Assembly (NCBI RefSeq): GCF_015477775.1
Contig: NZ_JADLQO010000008.1
Span: 124,001 to 188,000, forward strand
Direction of reading: 5' to 3'
DNA from: Nocardia abscessus
Lineage (GTDB): Bacteria; Actinomycetota; Actinomycetes; Mycobacteriales; Mycobacteriaceae
Length of the DNA stretch: 64,000 bases
The first letter of the stretch is position 1; each line of letters opens with the position of its first letter. Below, piece by piece: positions 8,334 through 17,178 of the stretch. Below the pieces are notes generated by a model. The model searched no databases. It was given only the letters and a program-made list of their open reading frames with translations, and was not told the DNA's origin. Made by a program: the position numbers and the translations under genes.

Positions 8334-9176
8334 GTGGCAGTCGTGGTCGTCACCGATTCGTCCGCCGGTCTCCCTGCCGAACACCTCGACGAACTGGATA
8401 TCGCCGTCGTCCCGCTGCACGTTCTGGTCGGCGACCGGGCGATGCGTGAAGGCGTGGATCCCGTCGACATCGACTATGCCTCCGATACCGTGACCACCTC
8501 GGCCCCCTCGCCCGGCGAGCTGCGCGAGGCCTACGAGAGGGCGTGGGAACGCAGCGGCGGCGACGGCGTGGTCGCGGTGCATCTTTCCCGCAGGCTGTCC
8601 GGGACATGGGAGGCCGGTCACCAAGCCGTGCGGGACATGGACGCCGCCGACCGGGTCCGTCTGGTCGACTCGCTGGGGGCCGGGCTGGCCACCGGGCTGC
8701 CCGCGCTGGCGGCCGCGAGGCGGGCCAGGGCCGGAGCGCCGCTGGAGGTCGTCTACGACGCGGCGGTCGCCGCCGCGGCACGCGCCCGCACGTTCATCCT
8801 GGTCAATCGCACCGAGCAGTTGCGCCGCGGTGGCAGGCTGTCGTCGGCGGCCACGTTCTTCGGCAGCGAGCTGGTCACCAAGCCGCTGCTGCACCTCGTC
8901 GAAGGGCGGCTGGAACTGCGCGAGAAGGTGCGCACGCGGTCCAAGGCGTACGCGAAACTCGTTGCCGCGGCGGTCGACGCGGCCGGTGAAGACGGCGCCG
9001 CGGTGGCCGTGCAACACCTCGGCGCCGAGGACGCCGCCCATACCATCGCGGCGCAGCTGCGTGAACTCGTTCCCGGCATCAGAGAACTCATCGTCGCCGA
9101 ATTCGGGCCCGCGCTCGCGGTGCACCTCGGATTGGGCGCGCTCGGCGTGCTCGTCGTCCCTGGTGGCTGCCACTGA
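8334..9176 (+). CDS. DegV family fatty-acid-binding protein
   Basis: This is a 280-residue DegV-fold protein. The N-terminal VVVVTDSSAGLP matches the family lipid-headgroup loop, and the middle carries the LSGTWEAG and SLGAGLATG segments typical of DegV. DegV/FakB-type proteins bind fatty acids and can present them to a kinase. GTG 8334 lies four bases after the octT stop, so the gene is in the same operon; M. tuberculosis keeps the same pair (Rv2418c-Rv2417c). No FakA-type kinase is seen nearby. Confidence 0.88.
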   Translation: MAVVVVTDSSAGLPAEHLDELDIAVVPLHVLVGDRAMREGVDPVDIDYASDTVTTSAPSPGELREAYERAWERSGGDGVVAVHLSRRLSGTWEAGHQAVRDMDAADRVRLVDSLGAGLATGLPALAAARRARAGAPLEVVYDAAVAAAARARTFILVNRTEQLRRGGRLSSAATFFGSELVTKPLLHLVEGRLELREKVRTRSKAYAKLVAAAVDAAGEDGAAVAVQHLGAEDAAHTIAAQLRELVPGIRELIVAEFGPALAVHLGLGALGVLVVPGGCH

Positions 9177-9258
9177 GCGCTGCCGAACCGGCGCTGGGAC
9201 AACAATCTCGGTGATTCGAATGCGAGCGTGCCGCCGGACCCGCGGTTAGCGTCGGGGC

Positions 9259-9744
9259 ATGAGTGTGTCGGGGCCGCCGGTTCGTCCGCCGTTGACCGTG
9301 ACCTCGGTCGACTGGGAGCATCCGGACGCGGTGATGTTGCGCGCGGAGATGGCTGCCGAGGTCGGTCCGCGCTACGCCCACCTGGCGCGGCAGCTCTCCA
9401 CCGATCCGAACGCCATCGATCCGGCCACCGTGCACAGCACCTTCGTGGCGTACTCGGACGGGCCGGTGGGCCATGCCGCGCTGCGGTGGAACGCGGAGGA
9501 CCTCGAGGTGAAGCGAATGTTCGTCCGCCCCGCGCACCGCGGGTCGGGCGCCGCGGCATCGCTGCTCGCCGCCGCCGAGGATGCCGCCCGCACGGCCGGA
9601 CGTCCCCGGTTGATCCTGCAAACCGGGCACCTGCAACCGGAAGCCGTACGGTTCTACGAACGCAGCGGCTACCACCGGATTCCGATCTTCTCGCCGTATG
9701 AGGTTCTGCCGTTGTCGAACTGCTTCGCGAAATATCTGGGCTGA
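9259..9744 (+). CDS. GNAT family N-acetyltransferase
   Basis: This is a 161-residue Gcn5-related acetyltransferase. The acetyl-CoA loop is seen in KRMFVRPAHRGSGAAASLL (the R/Q-x-x-G-x-G/A pattern), preceded by a strand with GHAALRW and followed by ILQTGHLQPEAVRFYERSGY, a standard GNAT C-terminus. The substrate cannot be told. ATG 9259 follows TAGCGT by six bases, which suits a leaderless start. In M. tuberculosis the neighbouring position holds eis, but this protein is far too short to be Eis. Confidence 0.85.
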   Translation: MSVSGPPVRPPLTVTSVDWEHPDAVMLRAEMAAEVGPRYAHLARQLSTDPNAIDPATVHSTFVAYSDGPVGHAALRWNAEDLEVKRMFVRPAHRGSGAAASLLAAAEDAARTAGRPRLILQTGHLQPEAVRFYERSGYHRIPIFSPYEVLPLSNCFAKYLG

Positions 9745-10106
9745 GGCGCCGGATCGCCTGATCGCCGCCGAGCGGCAGTTCCGTCGGTTGGCTACCTGCT
9801 GAACCCAGTGGTGCGCGCGGGCCGCGGCGCTCGCGGCCGGCGTGAAAGATTCACTTTCCAGAGGGTTTGCTCCCGATCTGGAGTCGGCCCGGCGTCGTCG
9901 GTTGTGTTCTGGGCAGGCCCGGACGCTCCGGTAAGCCTTCGACACGCCTTGTCCGGCAGGTTCGTATGCGAAGTCGGCGGTGTGTCGGGCCGAGTCGCAG
10001 ACTGGTCGAGCAAGAGTTGTGCACAGCGTCGCGGTTGTCAACAGGTTCGTCGAATCGGCTGGTCGGTCCGGATTCTTCGCCGTGTGGCGGCACTACCGTC
10101 GCCGCC
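9745..10106. other. Intergenic region upstream of comEA
   Basis: These 362 bases contain no convincing gene. A perfect dyad GTGAA-AGA-TTCAC lies at 9842-9854. TACCGT at 10094-10099 followed by seven bases before ATG 10107 could be the -10 of a leaderless comEA promoter. Confidence 0.4.
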
Positions 10107-11477
10107 ATGTCACGACAGGACGAACGCGAGCGGGTACGACGGCGATTGGGTGAGTTGACCGCCCGGGTCGGCGCGAGCAGGACGGCCGGTGTGGGCACCG
10201 GGGCGGCCGAGCCGGGGGCGGCCGAGCACGGACTGTCCGAGTGGGATACGGCGCGATCTCCGAAGGGAGAACTCGGGCGACAGACCGGGCAACCGGATAG
10301 GTCGCGACTCGTGGATCCCGCCCGATCCGCCATATCGCGTGCGGGGCAGCCGGCCTCGGGTGCACGACCATCGGTATCCGACGAAAGTCCGTCGCGGTCG
10401 GCGGAATCCGGATCGAAGGTGAGCAGCACGCCGCATGTCCTCCGACGCGCTACCGGGACCGGAGGAGCATGGCCCGCATCACGGAACGCCGAGACGGGGG
10501 TGGACATCCGTGCACCCGAATCCGGGGAGGACGAAGATGGCCGCCGATCGGCACGCGAGAGCGGCTTCGCCGATGGCGCCGCGCGGGTGGGTGAACCACG
10601 GTCCGAGGACGATTCGGGCGAAGCGGGAAAGTGGGAGCTCTTGCGGCTGCCCGGCGCCCCGGCTCCCGGCCGGGAGGATGATGACGATGTCGGTCGTGTG
10701 CGGTCTCCCGGCTGGCTGGAGGAGCCGGGTCGGCGGCAACGCCTTGTGCCCGAACGGTTCCGGGGCATGCGGATCGATCCGGGCCGTCGTGGGGTGCGCA
10801 CGCTGGCGTTCGTCGGGTTCGCCGCGATGGTGATCGCCGGGGTGATCGTGTTCCGCGAGCGCCCGATCGCTGACTCCGTGCCGCCGTTGCCGGTCCGGCA
10901 AACCGTTGCGCTGGAAACCTCCGGTGCGGCTGTGTCGGCGAGCGCGGTCGGCGGTCCTGCGGCTCCGCGGGAGCGTGTCGCCCCCGGCACGCCGGTGACC
11001 GAACTGGTCGTCAGTGTGGTCGGCCTGGTCCAGCGCACCGGTCTGGTCCGGCTTCCGGAGGGCTCGCGCGTCGCCGACGCCCTCGCCGCGGCGGGCGGGC
11101 CGAGCGAAGGCGCGGACACCAGCGGCCTGAATCTGGCCCAGCGATTGGCGGACGGCGACCAAGTGCTGGTCGGTCCAGCCGTGCCGAGCGCCGGTGCGCC
11201 GCAGCAGGGCAGCAGCACGATCGGTGCGGGCGGGCGTCCGCCGTCCGGGTCGGCTGCCACACCGGGTCGTCCGTCGACCCTGGCTGGCCGGGTCGACCTC
11301 AATCAGGCCTCCGAGGCCGAACTCGATGCCCTTCCCGGTGTCGGGCCGGTCACCGCCCGCGCCATCGTCAGCTGGCGAACGAGCAACGGGCGCTTCACCT
11401 CCGTCGAGCAGCTCAGCGAGGTAGACGGCATCGGCCCGGCCCGCCTGGCCCGGTTGCGCGATCTGGTGCGGGTATGA
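10107..11477 (+). CDS. comEA: ComEA-like DNA-binding protein
   Basis: ComEA is the membrane-anchored double-strand DNA receptor of natural transformation systems. This 456-residue protein has a long charged, probably disordered N-terminal cytoplasmic part (about 230 residues) and one membrane segment (TLAFVGFAAMVIAGVIVF). An SLBB-like domain follows (GLVRLPEGSRVADALAAAGG). The C-terminal helix-hairpin-helix pair contains LDALPGVGPVTARAI and VDGIGPARLARL. It is longer than the mycobacterial ComEA-like protein because of the N-terminal part. ATG 10107 was chosen over upstream in-frame starts because a TACCGT element sits seven bases before it. It overlaps comEC (ATGA). Confidence 0.88.
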   Translation: MSRQDERERVRRRLGELTARVGASRTAGVGTGAAEPGAAEHGLSEWDTARSPKGELGRQTGQPDRSRLVDPARSAISRAGQPASGARPSVSDESPSRSAESGSKVSSTPHVLRRATGTGGAWPASRNAETGVDIRAPESGEDEDGRRSARESGFADGAARVGEPRSEDDSGEAGKWELLRLPGAPAPGREDDDDVGRVRSPGWLEEPGRRQRLVPERFRGMRIDPGRRGVRTLAFVGFAAMVIAGVIVFRERPIADSVPPLPVRQTVALETSGAAVSASAVGGPAAPRERVAPGTPVTELVVSVVGLVQRTGLVRLPEGSRVADALAAAGGPSEGADTSGLNLAQRLADGDQVLVGPAVPSAGAPQQGSSTIGAGGRPPSGSAATPGRPSTLAGRVDLNQASEAELDALPGVGPVTARAIVSWRTSNGRFTSVEQLSEVDGIGPARLARLRDLVRV

Positions 11478-14242
11478 CCACGGGCGGCCTGGTCGATTCG
11501 GTTCGCCGGACGCTGAGCTCCTCGGTGAGCGGCGGCGGAACTGTCCGAGGCCCGAAAGAGGGCGGTGCCGAGCCCTCCCGGAGTCCGCGGGAGGGCGTTG
11601 CGGCGGAGGAACCCGGCCTCGCACAGGTGCTGGACGCTCGCCTGCTCCCCGCCGCGTTGTGCTGCTGGGGCGCGACGATTCTGGCGCTGACGGCGGGGTG
11701 GCGGGCCGGGTTGCTGTTGGCCGCCCTGTCGATGATCTCGGCTATCGGGTTGTGGGTCCTGCTGTTGTGCGCAATCGCGCACCGCCGAGAACGCAGGCGA
11801 GCGGTAGCGGTGGTGGCGCTCGCGGCCGTGGTGCTCGGTGCGGGGTTCGCGGCCGCGGCGGCATGGCGGGAACATCGTGTGGCGACGCATCCGCTCCGCG
11901 CGGTGACGGGACAGTCACTCCGGGTGGTCGTCACCCCGACAGACGATCCGAAGCCAGTGCGCGCCAGAGCGTTCGGGGCCGAGCGGTTATGGGTGGTCCG
12001 GGCGGATCTGCGAGAGTACCGGCGCGGCGGCGTGACGGTACGGGCCGGTGGCGCGGTGGTCGTCCTGGCTACCGGGCCGGAGTGGGGCGACCTGTCGCCG
12101 GGGAGGCCGGTCGAGTTCCGGGCCCGGGTGGATCAGCCGCGCCGATCCGATCTCACCGTCGTGACGCTGCACGCCCAGGGAGCGCCCGGCGTCGCCGGGG
12201 CGCTGCCCTGGTGGCAGCGCGTCGCGAATTCGGTGCGCGCCGATTTCGCGGCGTCGGCCGCGCGGGCACTACCGCCCGGCTCCGCAGGTCTGTTGCCCGC
12301 GCTCGTCGTCGGTGACACCTCCGCGCTGTCCGACGAAGTGCGCGACGACTTCGAGGTCGCCGGGCTGCAACATCTGACCGTTGTCAGCGGGGCGAATTTC
12401 ACCATCCTGCTGTCGGTCGTGCTGTTTCTCGTGCGGCTGCTGACGCTCGGTCCGCGCGCCGCCGCGGCCGTCGCCGCCGCGGCGCTGCTCATGTTCGTCG
12501 TCGTCGCTCGGCCGGACCCGAGTGTGCTGCGCGCCGGTGCGATGGGCGCGATCACCCTGCTGGCCGTACTCACCGGTCGCCGGAAACAGGCGCTACCCGC
12601 GCTGTGCGCGGCGATCATCGCGCTGCTGGCCCTGTGGCCCGGACTCGCCGTCGACGCGGGATTCGCGCTGTCGGTCGTCGCGACGGGTGGCCTGATCCTG
12701 CTCGCGCCGAGCTGGGCCGACTGGTTGCGCGCCAGGGGATGGTGGCGCATGCCAGCGGAGATAGTCGCGGTGTCCGCGGGGGCGTTCGTGGTCACCACCC
12801 CGATCGTGATCGCGCTCACCGGGCGGCTCAGTCTGGTCGCGGTGCTCGCGAATGTGCTCGTAGCCCCGGTCATCGCCCCGATCACCGTCATCGGAGCAAG
12901 CGGTGCGGTGCTGGCGTGCCTGTGGTCACCGCTGGCCGACTTGGTTCTGCGCTGCGCGGCACCACTGCTGTGGTGGTTGCTCTGGGTGGCCGGATACGCG
13001 GCCGCGGTGCCTGGCGCGTCGGTCGCGGTCCCGGGTGGTCTGGCGGGCGGCCTGGTCGCCGGCCTCCTGGTAGTGATCGCGATCGCGGCGTTGCGTATAC
13101 GAGCCGTGCGACGCATCGCCGCGGCGGTGGCGCTCGGTGTCGCGGCGGTACTGGTCCCGGTGCGGCTCTGGCACCCGGGATGGCCGCCGGACGGCTGGGT
13201 CCTCGCCGCGTGTGACGTGGGCCAAGGCGACGGCCTCGCTTTGGCAGTCGGCCCCGGCGCAGCCGTCGTCATCGATGTGGGGCCTGACCCGCGCCCGATG
13301 CGCACCTGTTTGGACCGGCTGCGTATCTCGCGCGTCCCGCTGCTGATCCTCACCCATCCGCACGCCGACCACATCGGCGGACTCACCGGCGCACTGCACG
13401 GCCGCGCGGTCGACGCGATCGCCGTCGGCATCCACGAACTCGACGGGCTCGCGGGGCCCGAACAGGCGCGGCCGTCTCCCGCGGCAGGCGGCGGCTGCGG
13501 TTCCGTGCCGGCTGCGGATGGCCACGGGCACGCCGATGCCGGGAAGGGGCACGCGCTGATCGCGCGAGCCGATCCTCTGATCGATTCGGCAGGATTACCG
13601 GGGGTGTCGGCAAACAGCCGTATTCGCCTTGTTCGCCCACCCGGCCGGGTCCGAACGAGCTGCGGCGCAGCCGAACAGGAGAGCGGACAGGCCGCAGGAT
13701 CCTTCGACGACCCGCGCGTCCCGGTCTCCGGTATGGCGCAGATAGTGGCCGTCGCCAAGAGGGCGCGAGTGCCGCTGCTGGAGTTGTCGGCCGGACACGT
13801 CCTGAGTTTCGGCTCGGTCGAACTCGAGGTGCTCGCGCCGTCCAGGAACGGGCCGCGGCCGGTCCGAGGAGCCGAAACCGAAGACGCCAACGACCGCTCG
13901 ATCGTCGTCACCGCTCGCACGCCCGCCGGCCGAATTCTGCTCACCGGTGACATCGAAGCCGACGGTCAGCGAGCGCTCATGCGCGCCGGAATTCTCATCC
14001 AGGCCGACGTCCTCAAACTGCCGCACCACGGATCACGCACCACCACCAGCGAATTCCTCGACGCGGTGCGCCCCCGCCTGGTGCTGGTCAGTGTGGGCGT
14101 CGGCAATACCTTCGGACACCCCCACCCCGCCGTTCTCGCAGACCTGTCCGCTCTCGGTGCGACGGTGGCCCGGACGGATCGGCGAGGCGATATCGCGGTC
14201 GTCGGTGGCGGGGCACACCTGCGCGTGACGGGTTCACGGTGA
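11474..14242 (+). CDS. comEC: ComEC/Rec2 DNA-uptake channel
   Basis: This is a 922-residue polytopic membrane protein. The N-terminal part has membrane segments around an OB-like extracellular region, and the central competence domain includes VVSGANFTILLSVVLFLVRL. The C-terminal metallo-beta-lactamase domain has LTHPHADHIGG near residue 626, a later NDRSIVV, LLTGDIE and LPHHGS. ComEC forms the channel that carries single-stranded DNA into the cell. It follows comEA directly (ATGA overlap). No comF or type IV pilus genes are visible here, so whether it works in transformation or another transport role is open. Confidence 0.93.
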   Translation: MTTGGLVDSVRRTLSSSVSGGGTVRGPKEGGAEPSRSPREGVAAEEPGLAQVLDARLLPAALCCWGATILALTAGWRAGLLLAALSMISAIGLWVLLLCAIAHRRERRRAVAVVALAAVVLGAGFAAAAAWREHRVATHPLRAVTGQSLRVVVTPTDDPKPVRARAFGAERLWVVRADLREYRRGGVTVRAGGAVVVLATGPEWGDLSPGRPVEFRARVDQPRRSDLTVVTLHAQGAPGVAGALPWWQRVANSVRADFAASAARALPPGSAGLLPALVVGDTSALSDEVRDDFEVAGLQHLTVVSGANFTILLSVVLFLVRLLTLGPRAAAAVAAAALLMFVVVARPDPSVLRAGAMGAITLLAVLTGRRKQALPALCAAIIALLALWPGLAVDAGFALSVVATGGLILLAPSWADWLRARGWWRMPAEIVAVSAGAFVVTTPIVIALTGRLSLVAVLANVLVAPVIAPITVIGASGAVLACLWSPLADLVLRCAAPLLWWLLWVAGYAAAVPGASVAVPGGLAGGLVAGLLVVIAIAALRIRAVRRIAAAVALGVAAVLVPVRLWHPGWPPDGWVLAACDVGQGDGLALAVGPGAAVVIDVGPDPRPMRTCLDRLRISRVPLLILTHPHADHIGGLTGALHGRAVDAIAVGIHELDGLAGPEQARPSPAAGGGCGSVPAADGHGHADAGKGHALIARADPLIDSAGLPGVSANSRIRLVRPPGRVRTSCGAAEQESGQAAGSFDDPRVPVSGMAQIVAVAKRARVPLLELSAGHVLSFGSVELEVLAPSRNGPRPVRGAETEDANDRSIVVTARTPAGRILLTGDIEADGQRALMRAGILIQADVLKLPHHGSRTTTSEFLDAVRPRLVLVSVGVGNTFGHPHPAVLADLSALGATVARTDRRGDIAVVGGGAHLRVTGSR

Positions 14243-14413
14243 CCGCGCGGTTCAGGACTGTTCCGCGGATCCGGTCGCCATGCCGATCAATTCACTTGCC
14301 GCGCTGGATCTTCGCCGGAGCAGCCGGCAGGTGCTCGTGGTCGGCCGGTCTCATGTCTCGGTCCGCGCGTGTGCTCGGTGGTCGTGGTCGGCGTCGGTGT
14401 CGGTCGGGGACCG

Positions 14414-14419
14414 TAGGAT
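14414..14419 (+). promoter_or_regulatory. Candidate -10 element for holA mini-ORF
   Basis: TAGGAT (14414-14419) is followed by six bases and then GTG 14426. The spacing puts the transcription start on the first base of the start codon, giving a leaderless mRNA. Confidence 0.5.
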
Positions 14420-14425
14420 CGGACT

Positions 14426-14506
14426 GTGGACGAGCGCGATGAGTGGAGCAATGCGGCAGAGCCTTCGGGCGCGACGCCCTCCGGCATCGAGGAGACGCTG
14501 TCGTGA
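14426..14506 (+). CDS. Leaderless 26-residue ORF coupled to holA
   Basis: GTG 14426 opens a 26-codon acidic ORF (begins MDERDEWSNAAE, ends GIEETLS). Its stop TGA (14504-14506) overlaps the holA start GTG 14503 in a GTGA. The TAGGAT box six bases upstream suggests that transcription begins at this GTG. The peptide has no membrane segment or known motif. It may serve mainly to load ribosomes onto holA, which has no clear Shine-Dalgarno of its own. I know of no described family for it. Confidence 0.5.
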   Translation: MDERDEWSNAAEPSGATPSGIEETLS

Positions 14507-15474
14507 GCGAGCGTCCCGCGCCGGTGCACTTGGTGCTGGGGGAAGAAGAACTGCTGATCGAGCGGGCGCTGGCGGCGCTGACCGCGCAGGTGCGGGCGTT
14601 GGCGCCGGATCCGGACGCGGTGCCGGTCGATCGCTTGCGCGCGGGTGACGCGAGTACCGCCGAGCTGGCGGAGTTGCTGAGCCCGTCGCTGTTCGCCGAG
14701 GACCGGGTGATCATCCTCGATTCGGCGGCCGAGGCGGGTAAAGGCGCGGTCGCGGTGATCACCGATGCGGCGCAGAGCCCGCCCGAGGGCGTGGTGCTGG
14801 TCGTTCTGCACTCCGGCGGCGGGCGGGCCAAGGCGCTGGCCCCCGCCTTGCAGAAAGCCGGGGCGGTCACCCACGAGTGCGCCAAACTGACCAAGGCCGC
14901 CGAGCGCGTCGAGTTCGTGCGCGGTGAGTTCCGCACCGCCGGAGTGCGGGTGTCCGGCGAGGTCGTCCAGGTGGTGCTGGAGGCGGTGGGCTCGGATCTG
15001 CGTGAGCTGGCCGCGGCGTGCGGGCAGCTCGCCGCTGACACCGGCGGGAAGATCGACGTGGCGGCCGTGCGCCGCTACTACTCGGGCAAGGCCGAGGTCT
15101 CCGGGTTCGACGTGGCCGAACTCGCGGTGGCGGGGGATCGCCCCGGTGCGATGGAGGCGCTGCGCTGGGCGAACGACCGCGGCGTTCCACACGTCTTGCT
15201 CGCCGACGCGCTCGCCGACTCGGTGCACACCATCGCGCGCGTCGGCTCGGCCGGGCGCGGCGATCCGTTCAAGCTGGCCCAGCAGCTCGGCATGCCGCCG
15301 TGGAAGGTGAAGAAGGCGCAGGCACAGGCTCGCAGCTGGACCCCGGCGACCATCGGCTCCGCCCTCCAGGTGGTCGCGACCCTCAACGCCGACGTGAAGG
15401 GCGGCGCCGCCGACGCCGGTTACGCGCTGGAACACGCCCTCACCCAGATCCTGGACCTGCACGGCGCGGGCTGA
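14503..15474 (+). CDS. holA: DNA polymerase III subunit delta
   Basis: HolA is the delta subunit of the clamp loader and opens the beta sliding clamp at the replication fork. This 323-residue protein has the usual start (PVHLVLGEEELLIERALAAL), a central AAA-like region with LSPSLFAEDRVIIL, and the C-terminal collar helices (QQLGMPPWKVKKAQAQAR). GTG 14503 gives the normal family N-terminus; an upstream in-frame ATG at 14443 would add 20 unconserved residues. In M. tuberculosis the next gene is rpsT; here rpsT lies 6.2 kb away. Confidence 0.93.
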   Translation: MSERPAPVHLVLGEEELLIERALAALTAQVRALAPDPDAVPVDRLRAGDASTAELAELLSPSLFAEDRVIILDSAAEAGKGAVAVITDAAQSPPEGVVLVVLHSGGGRAKALAPALQKAGAVTHECAKLTKAAERVEFVRGEFRTAGVRVSGEVVQVVLEAVGSDLRELAAACGQLAADTGGKIDVAAVRRYYSGKAEVSGFDVAELAVAGDRPGAMEALRWANDRGVPHVLLADALADSVHTIARVGSAGRGDPFKLAQQLGMPPWKVKKAQAQARSWTPATIGSALQVVATLNADVKGGAADAGYALEHALTQILDLHGAG

Positions 15475-15660
15475 GCGCCGATCCGTCGGTCCGCGCCGAC
15501 CGGCCCGCCTCTCGAACGGGTTGTCGAGTCACCGGGCACCCACGTGCGAAGGTTTGTTCGTCGAGTGGGGGAATGCTGAACCCGGCGACACCCCGCACTC
15601 GGTTGACCGCGATCGCCGACCATCTCGGCATCGCCGCCGCACGAGCCCGGTGAAGTCTGA

Positions 15661-15845
15661 CTACGCGATCACCTCGACAACCGTCCCGACCGGCCCCTGC
15701 TGGTTCCCCACAACGCTGCCGAGCCGGACCATGTGTCTGGTGCTCACGAATCGGTCGGTCGACTCACCGAAGCCATCCGGCTGTTCGAGCAAACCCTCAT
15801 CGACAGGTTCCTCGGACTCGGCCATTCCGACGCGGGAACCGGACA
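15661..15845 (+). pseudogene. Decayed fragment of an NB-ARC/TPR-type gene
   Basis: In frame from 15661 the sequence reads LDNRPDRPLLVPHNAAEPD, close to the Walker B block of actinobacterial NB-ARC/TPR proteins (typically RWLLVFDNAADPD). About 15 codons later comes GRLTEAIRLFEQTLIDRFLGLGHSD, close to their 42-residue TPR unit (GRxxEAIxLxEQTLxDRERVLGPDHPDT). The region normally between these blocks is missing, and no start or natural stop remains. I read it as a deletion remnant on the + strand that runs into the reversed VOC gene end. The family matches are from memory. Confidence 0.5.
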
Positions 15846-15954
15846 GTCGCCGGGCCGCGGGGTCAGTCCAGGCAGAACTCATTGCCTTGGGGGTCGGTCA
15901 TCACGATATTGCCTGAGTCCAGCGGGCGCTGGGGCTCATGTGGCGACGTACCCG
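15763..15954. repeat. Direct repeat copy 1: TPR remnant plus VOC gene tail
   Basis: The first of two neighbouring copies, about 192 bases apart. The left half holds a TPR-like stretch (+ strand). The right half, read on the - strand, encodes a VOC C-terminus ending DSGNIVMTDPQGNEFCLD and a stop. A central block of about 80 bases (from TTCCTCGGACTCGGCC) is identical in both copies, while the flanks have diverged. Confidence 0.85.
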
Positions 15955-16150
15955 CTCACCGAAGCCCATCCGGCCGTTCGAGCACACCCTCGTCGACAGC
16001 GAGCGGTTCCTCGGACTCGGCCATTCCGACGCGGGAACCGGACAGTCGCCGGGCCGCGGGGTCAGTCCAGGCAGAACTCATTGCCCTCGGGGTCGGTCAT
16101 CACGATATGGCCTGCGTCCAGAGGGGGCTGGGGCTCATGGCGACGTACCC
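15955..16150. repeat. Direct repeat copy 2: TPR remnant plus 3' end of VOC gene
   Basis: The second copy. It has one extra base after CTCACCGAAGCC, which shifts the TPR-like frame, and three extra codon bases (GCGAGC) restoring a more typical SER in the TPR unit. Its right half is the real 3' end of the VOC gene (DAGHIVMTDPEGNEFCLD). Confidence 0.85.
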
Positions 16151-16523
16151 GTGTGGCTCCCAGCTCGACGAGCCGATCGCACTCGGCCTCCAGGGCCGCC
16201 ATCCGTTCTTCTCCCCGTAGCCCGGGCGCGGCCCTGACGTCGAGGTGGACGCGGTTCTTGGCGACTTTGTCCTCCGGTACCTGCTGGAAGAACAGTCGTG
16301 GGCCGTGCCCGTCCGGGTCTTCGATGGCCGATCTGGTGTTGCGCTGCTCGGGCGGTACGCCGACACGGGCGAGGAACTCCTCCCATGCGGCCAGTGGGTC
16401 GGCGTCGGCGGGCAGATCGACTCCAGGGGGGCCTGGATGGACGTAGCCCAATGCGTCGCGCCAGAAGGTCGACAGTGCTCGCGGGTCATGGGCGTCGAAG
16501 GTGATCTGGAAGTGACGGCTCAT
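16062..16523 (-). CDS. VOC family protein (glyoxalase/dioxygenase fold)
   Basis: This is a 153-residue vicinal-oxygen-chelate protein of the small actinobacterial type. It begins MSRHFQITFDAHDP, contains FFQQVPEDKVAKNRVHLDV and ends MTDPEGNEFCLD, the hallmark C-terminal strand with a metal-ligand Glu. Substrate unknown; relatives are annotated as glyoxalase or bleomycin-resistance-like. Its start overlaps the DinB stop (ATGA). The 3' end is part of a direct repeat whose first copy lies just downstream. Confidence 0.85.
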   Translation of the reverse strand: MSRHFQITFDAHDPRALSTFWRDALGYVHPGPPGVDLPADADPLAAWEEFLARVGVPPEQRNTRSAIEDPDGHGPRLFFQQVPEDKVAKNRVHLDVRAAPGLRGEERMAALEAECDRLVELGATRVRRHEPQPPLDAGHIVMTDPEGNEFCLD

Positions 16524-17110
16524 CGGGTTGCTCTTCCGTTCGTGGCGAGGTGAGTGTGCAGGTAGAGGTCGCGCAGCAAGCAGACCTCAGACAGGTGGTG
16601 GATCAGCTCGCGGTGAATGTGTAGTACCAGGTCGGCCATGGGCGATTCGGGGAAGGGTTCCTTCGCGCCGATCGGCGCCCGCAGCCCGGCGTCGCCGAGG
16701 CTGCGCACGCCGGCCAGCCAGATGTCGAGCTGGTTGTCGAGCTGGTCGAGTGCGGTGGCCGCGCTGCCGGCGTATTCCCACGTCTCGTAGGACGCGGCGG
16801 GCGCCCCGAAATGCGCGGCATTGCGCGCGGCGAGCACGCCGACGATGACGTGACCGAGTCGCCAGGCGATCGTGGTGAACGCCGCGGGGACCGGCTGCGG
16901 GAAGACGTAGTCGATCGTGAAGTCTCCGGAGCCGATCGGCACGGGTGTGGTCGAGTTGCCGCGCGGCCGGACGCTCCAGGCGTCCGGCACCGGTGACCAG
17001 AAGTACTCGTCGTCGGTGAGACCGTCGAGCCGCGAGCGGAGCTGATGGTTCCAGTGGTGCTCCCACTGCTCGCGCAGTGTCCGGTTCCAGTCGATTTCGT
17101 CTGTGCCCAT
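16520..17110 (-). CDS. DinB-family / mycothiol-dependent-type helical protein
   Basis: This 196-residue protein has the DinB four-helix-bundle pattern: an N-terminal WNxTLREQWEHHWNHQLRSRLDGL helix and an early WSPVPDAWSV block typical of DinB-like proteins. A central GHVIVGVLAARNAAHFG helix and a C-terminal HIHRELIHHLSEVCLLRDLY follow; the His residues could bind metal. It is co-transcribed with the VOC gene and divergent from the WYL regulator, whose operator-like dyad lies in the 68-base gap. Enzyme activity is unknown. Confidence 0.78.
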   Translation of the reverse strand: MGTDEIDWNRTLREQWEHHWNHQLRSRLDGLTDDEYFWSPVPDAWSVRPRGNSTTPVPIGSGDFTIDYVFPQPVPAAFTTIAWRLGHVIVGVLAARNAAHFGAPAASYETWEYAGSAATALDQLDNQLDIWLAGVRSLGDAGLRAPIGAKEPFPESPMADLVLHIHRELIHHLSEVCLLRDLYLHTHLATNGRATR

Positions 17111-17129
17111 GGCGCTAGCCTGACACCCC

Positions 17130-17152
17130 TAGCGGACAGAATCGGTCCGCTA
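17130..17152. promoter_or_regulatory. Operator-like dyad between DinB and WYL genes
   Basis: TAGCGGAC (17130-17137) and GTCCGCTA (17145-17152) form a perfect 8-bp inverted repeat with a 7-base spacer, centred in the divergent promoter region. It is a natural candidate binding site for the adjacent WYL regulator. Confidence 0.6.
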
Positions 17153-17178
17153 TTTCCGGCATGCTGGGCGAGGTGAAC

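Noticed and set aside
12133..13953. A 606-codon - strand frame over comEC
   Set aside because: Ser/Arg/Pro/Thr-rich antisense shadow; comEC motifs on + are unambiguous.
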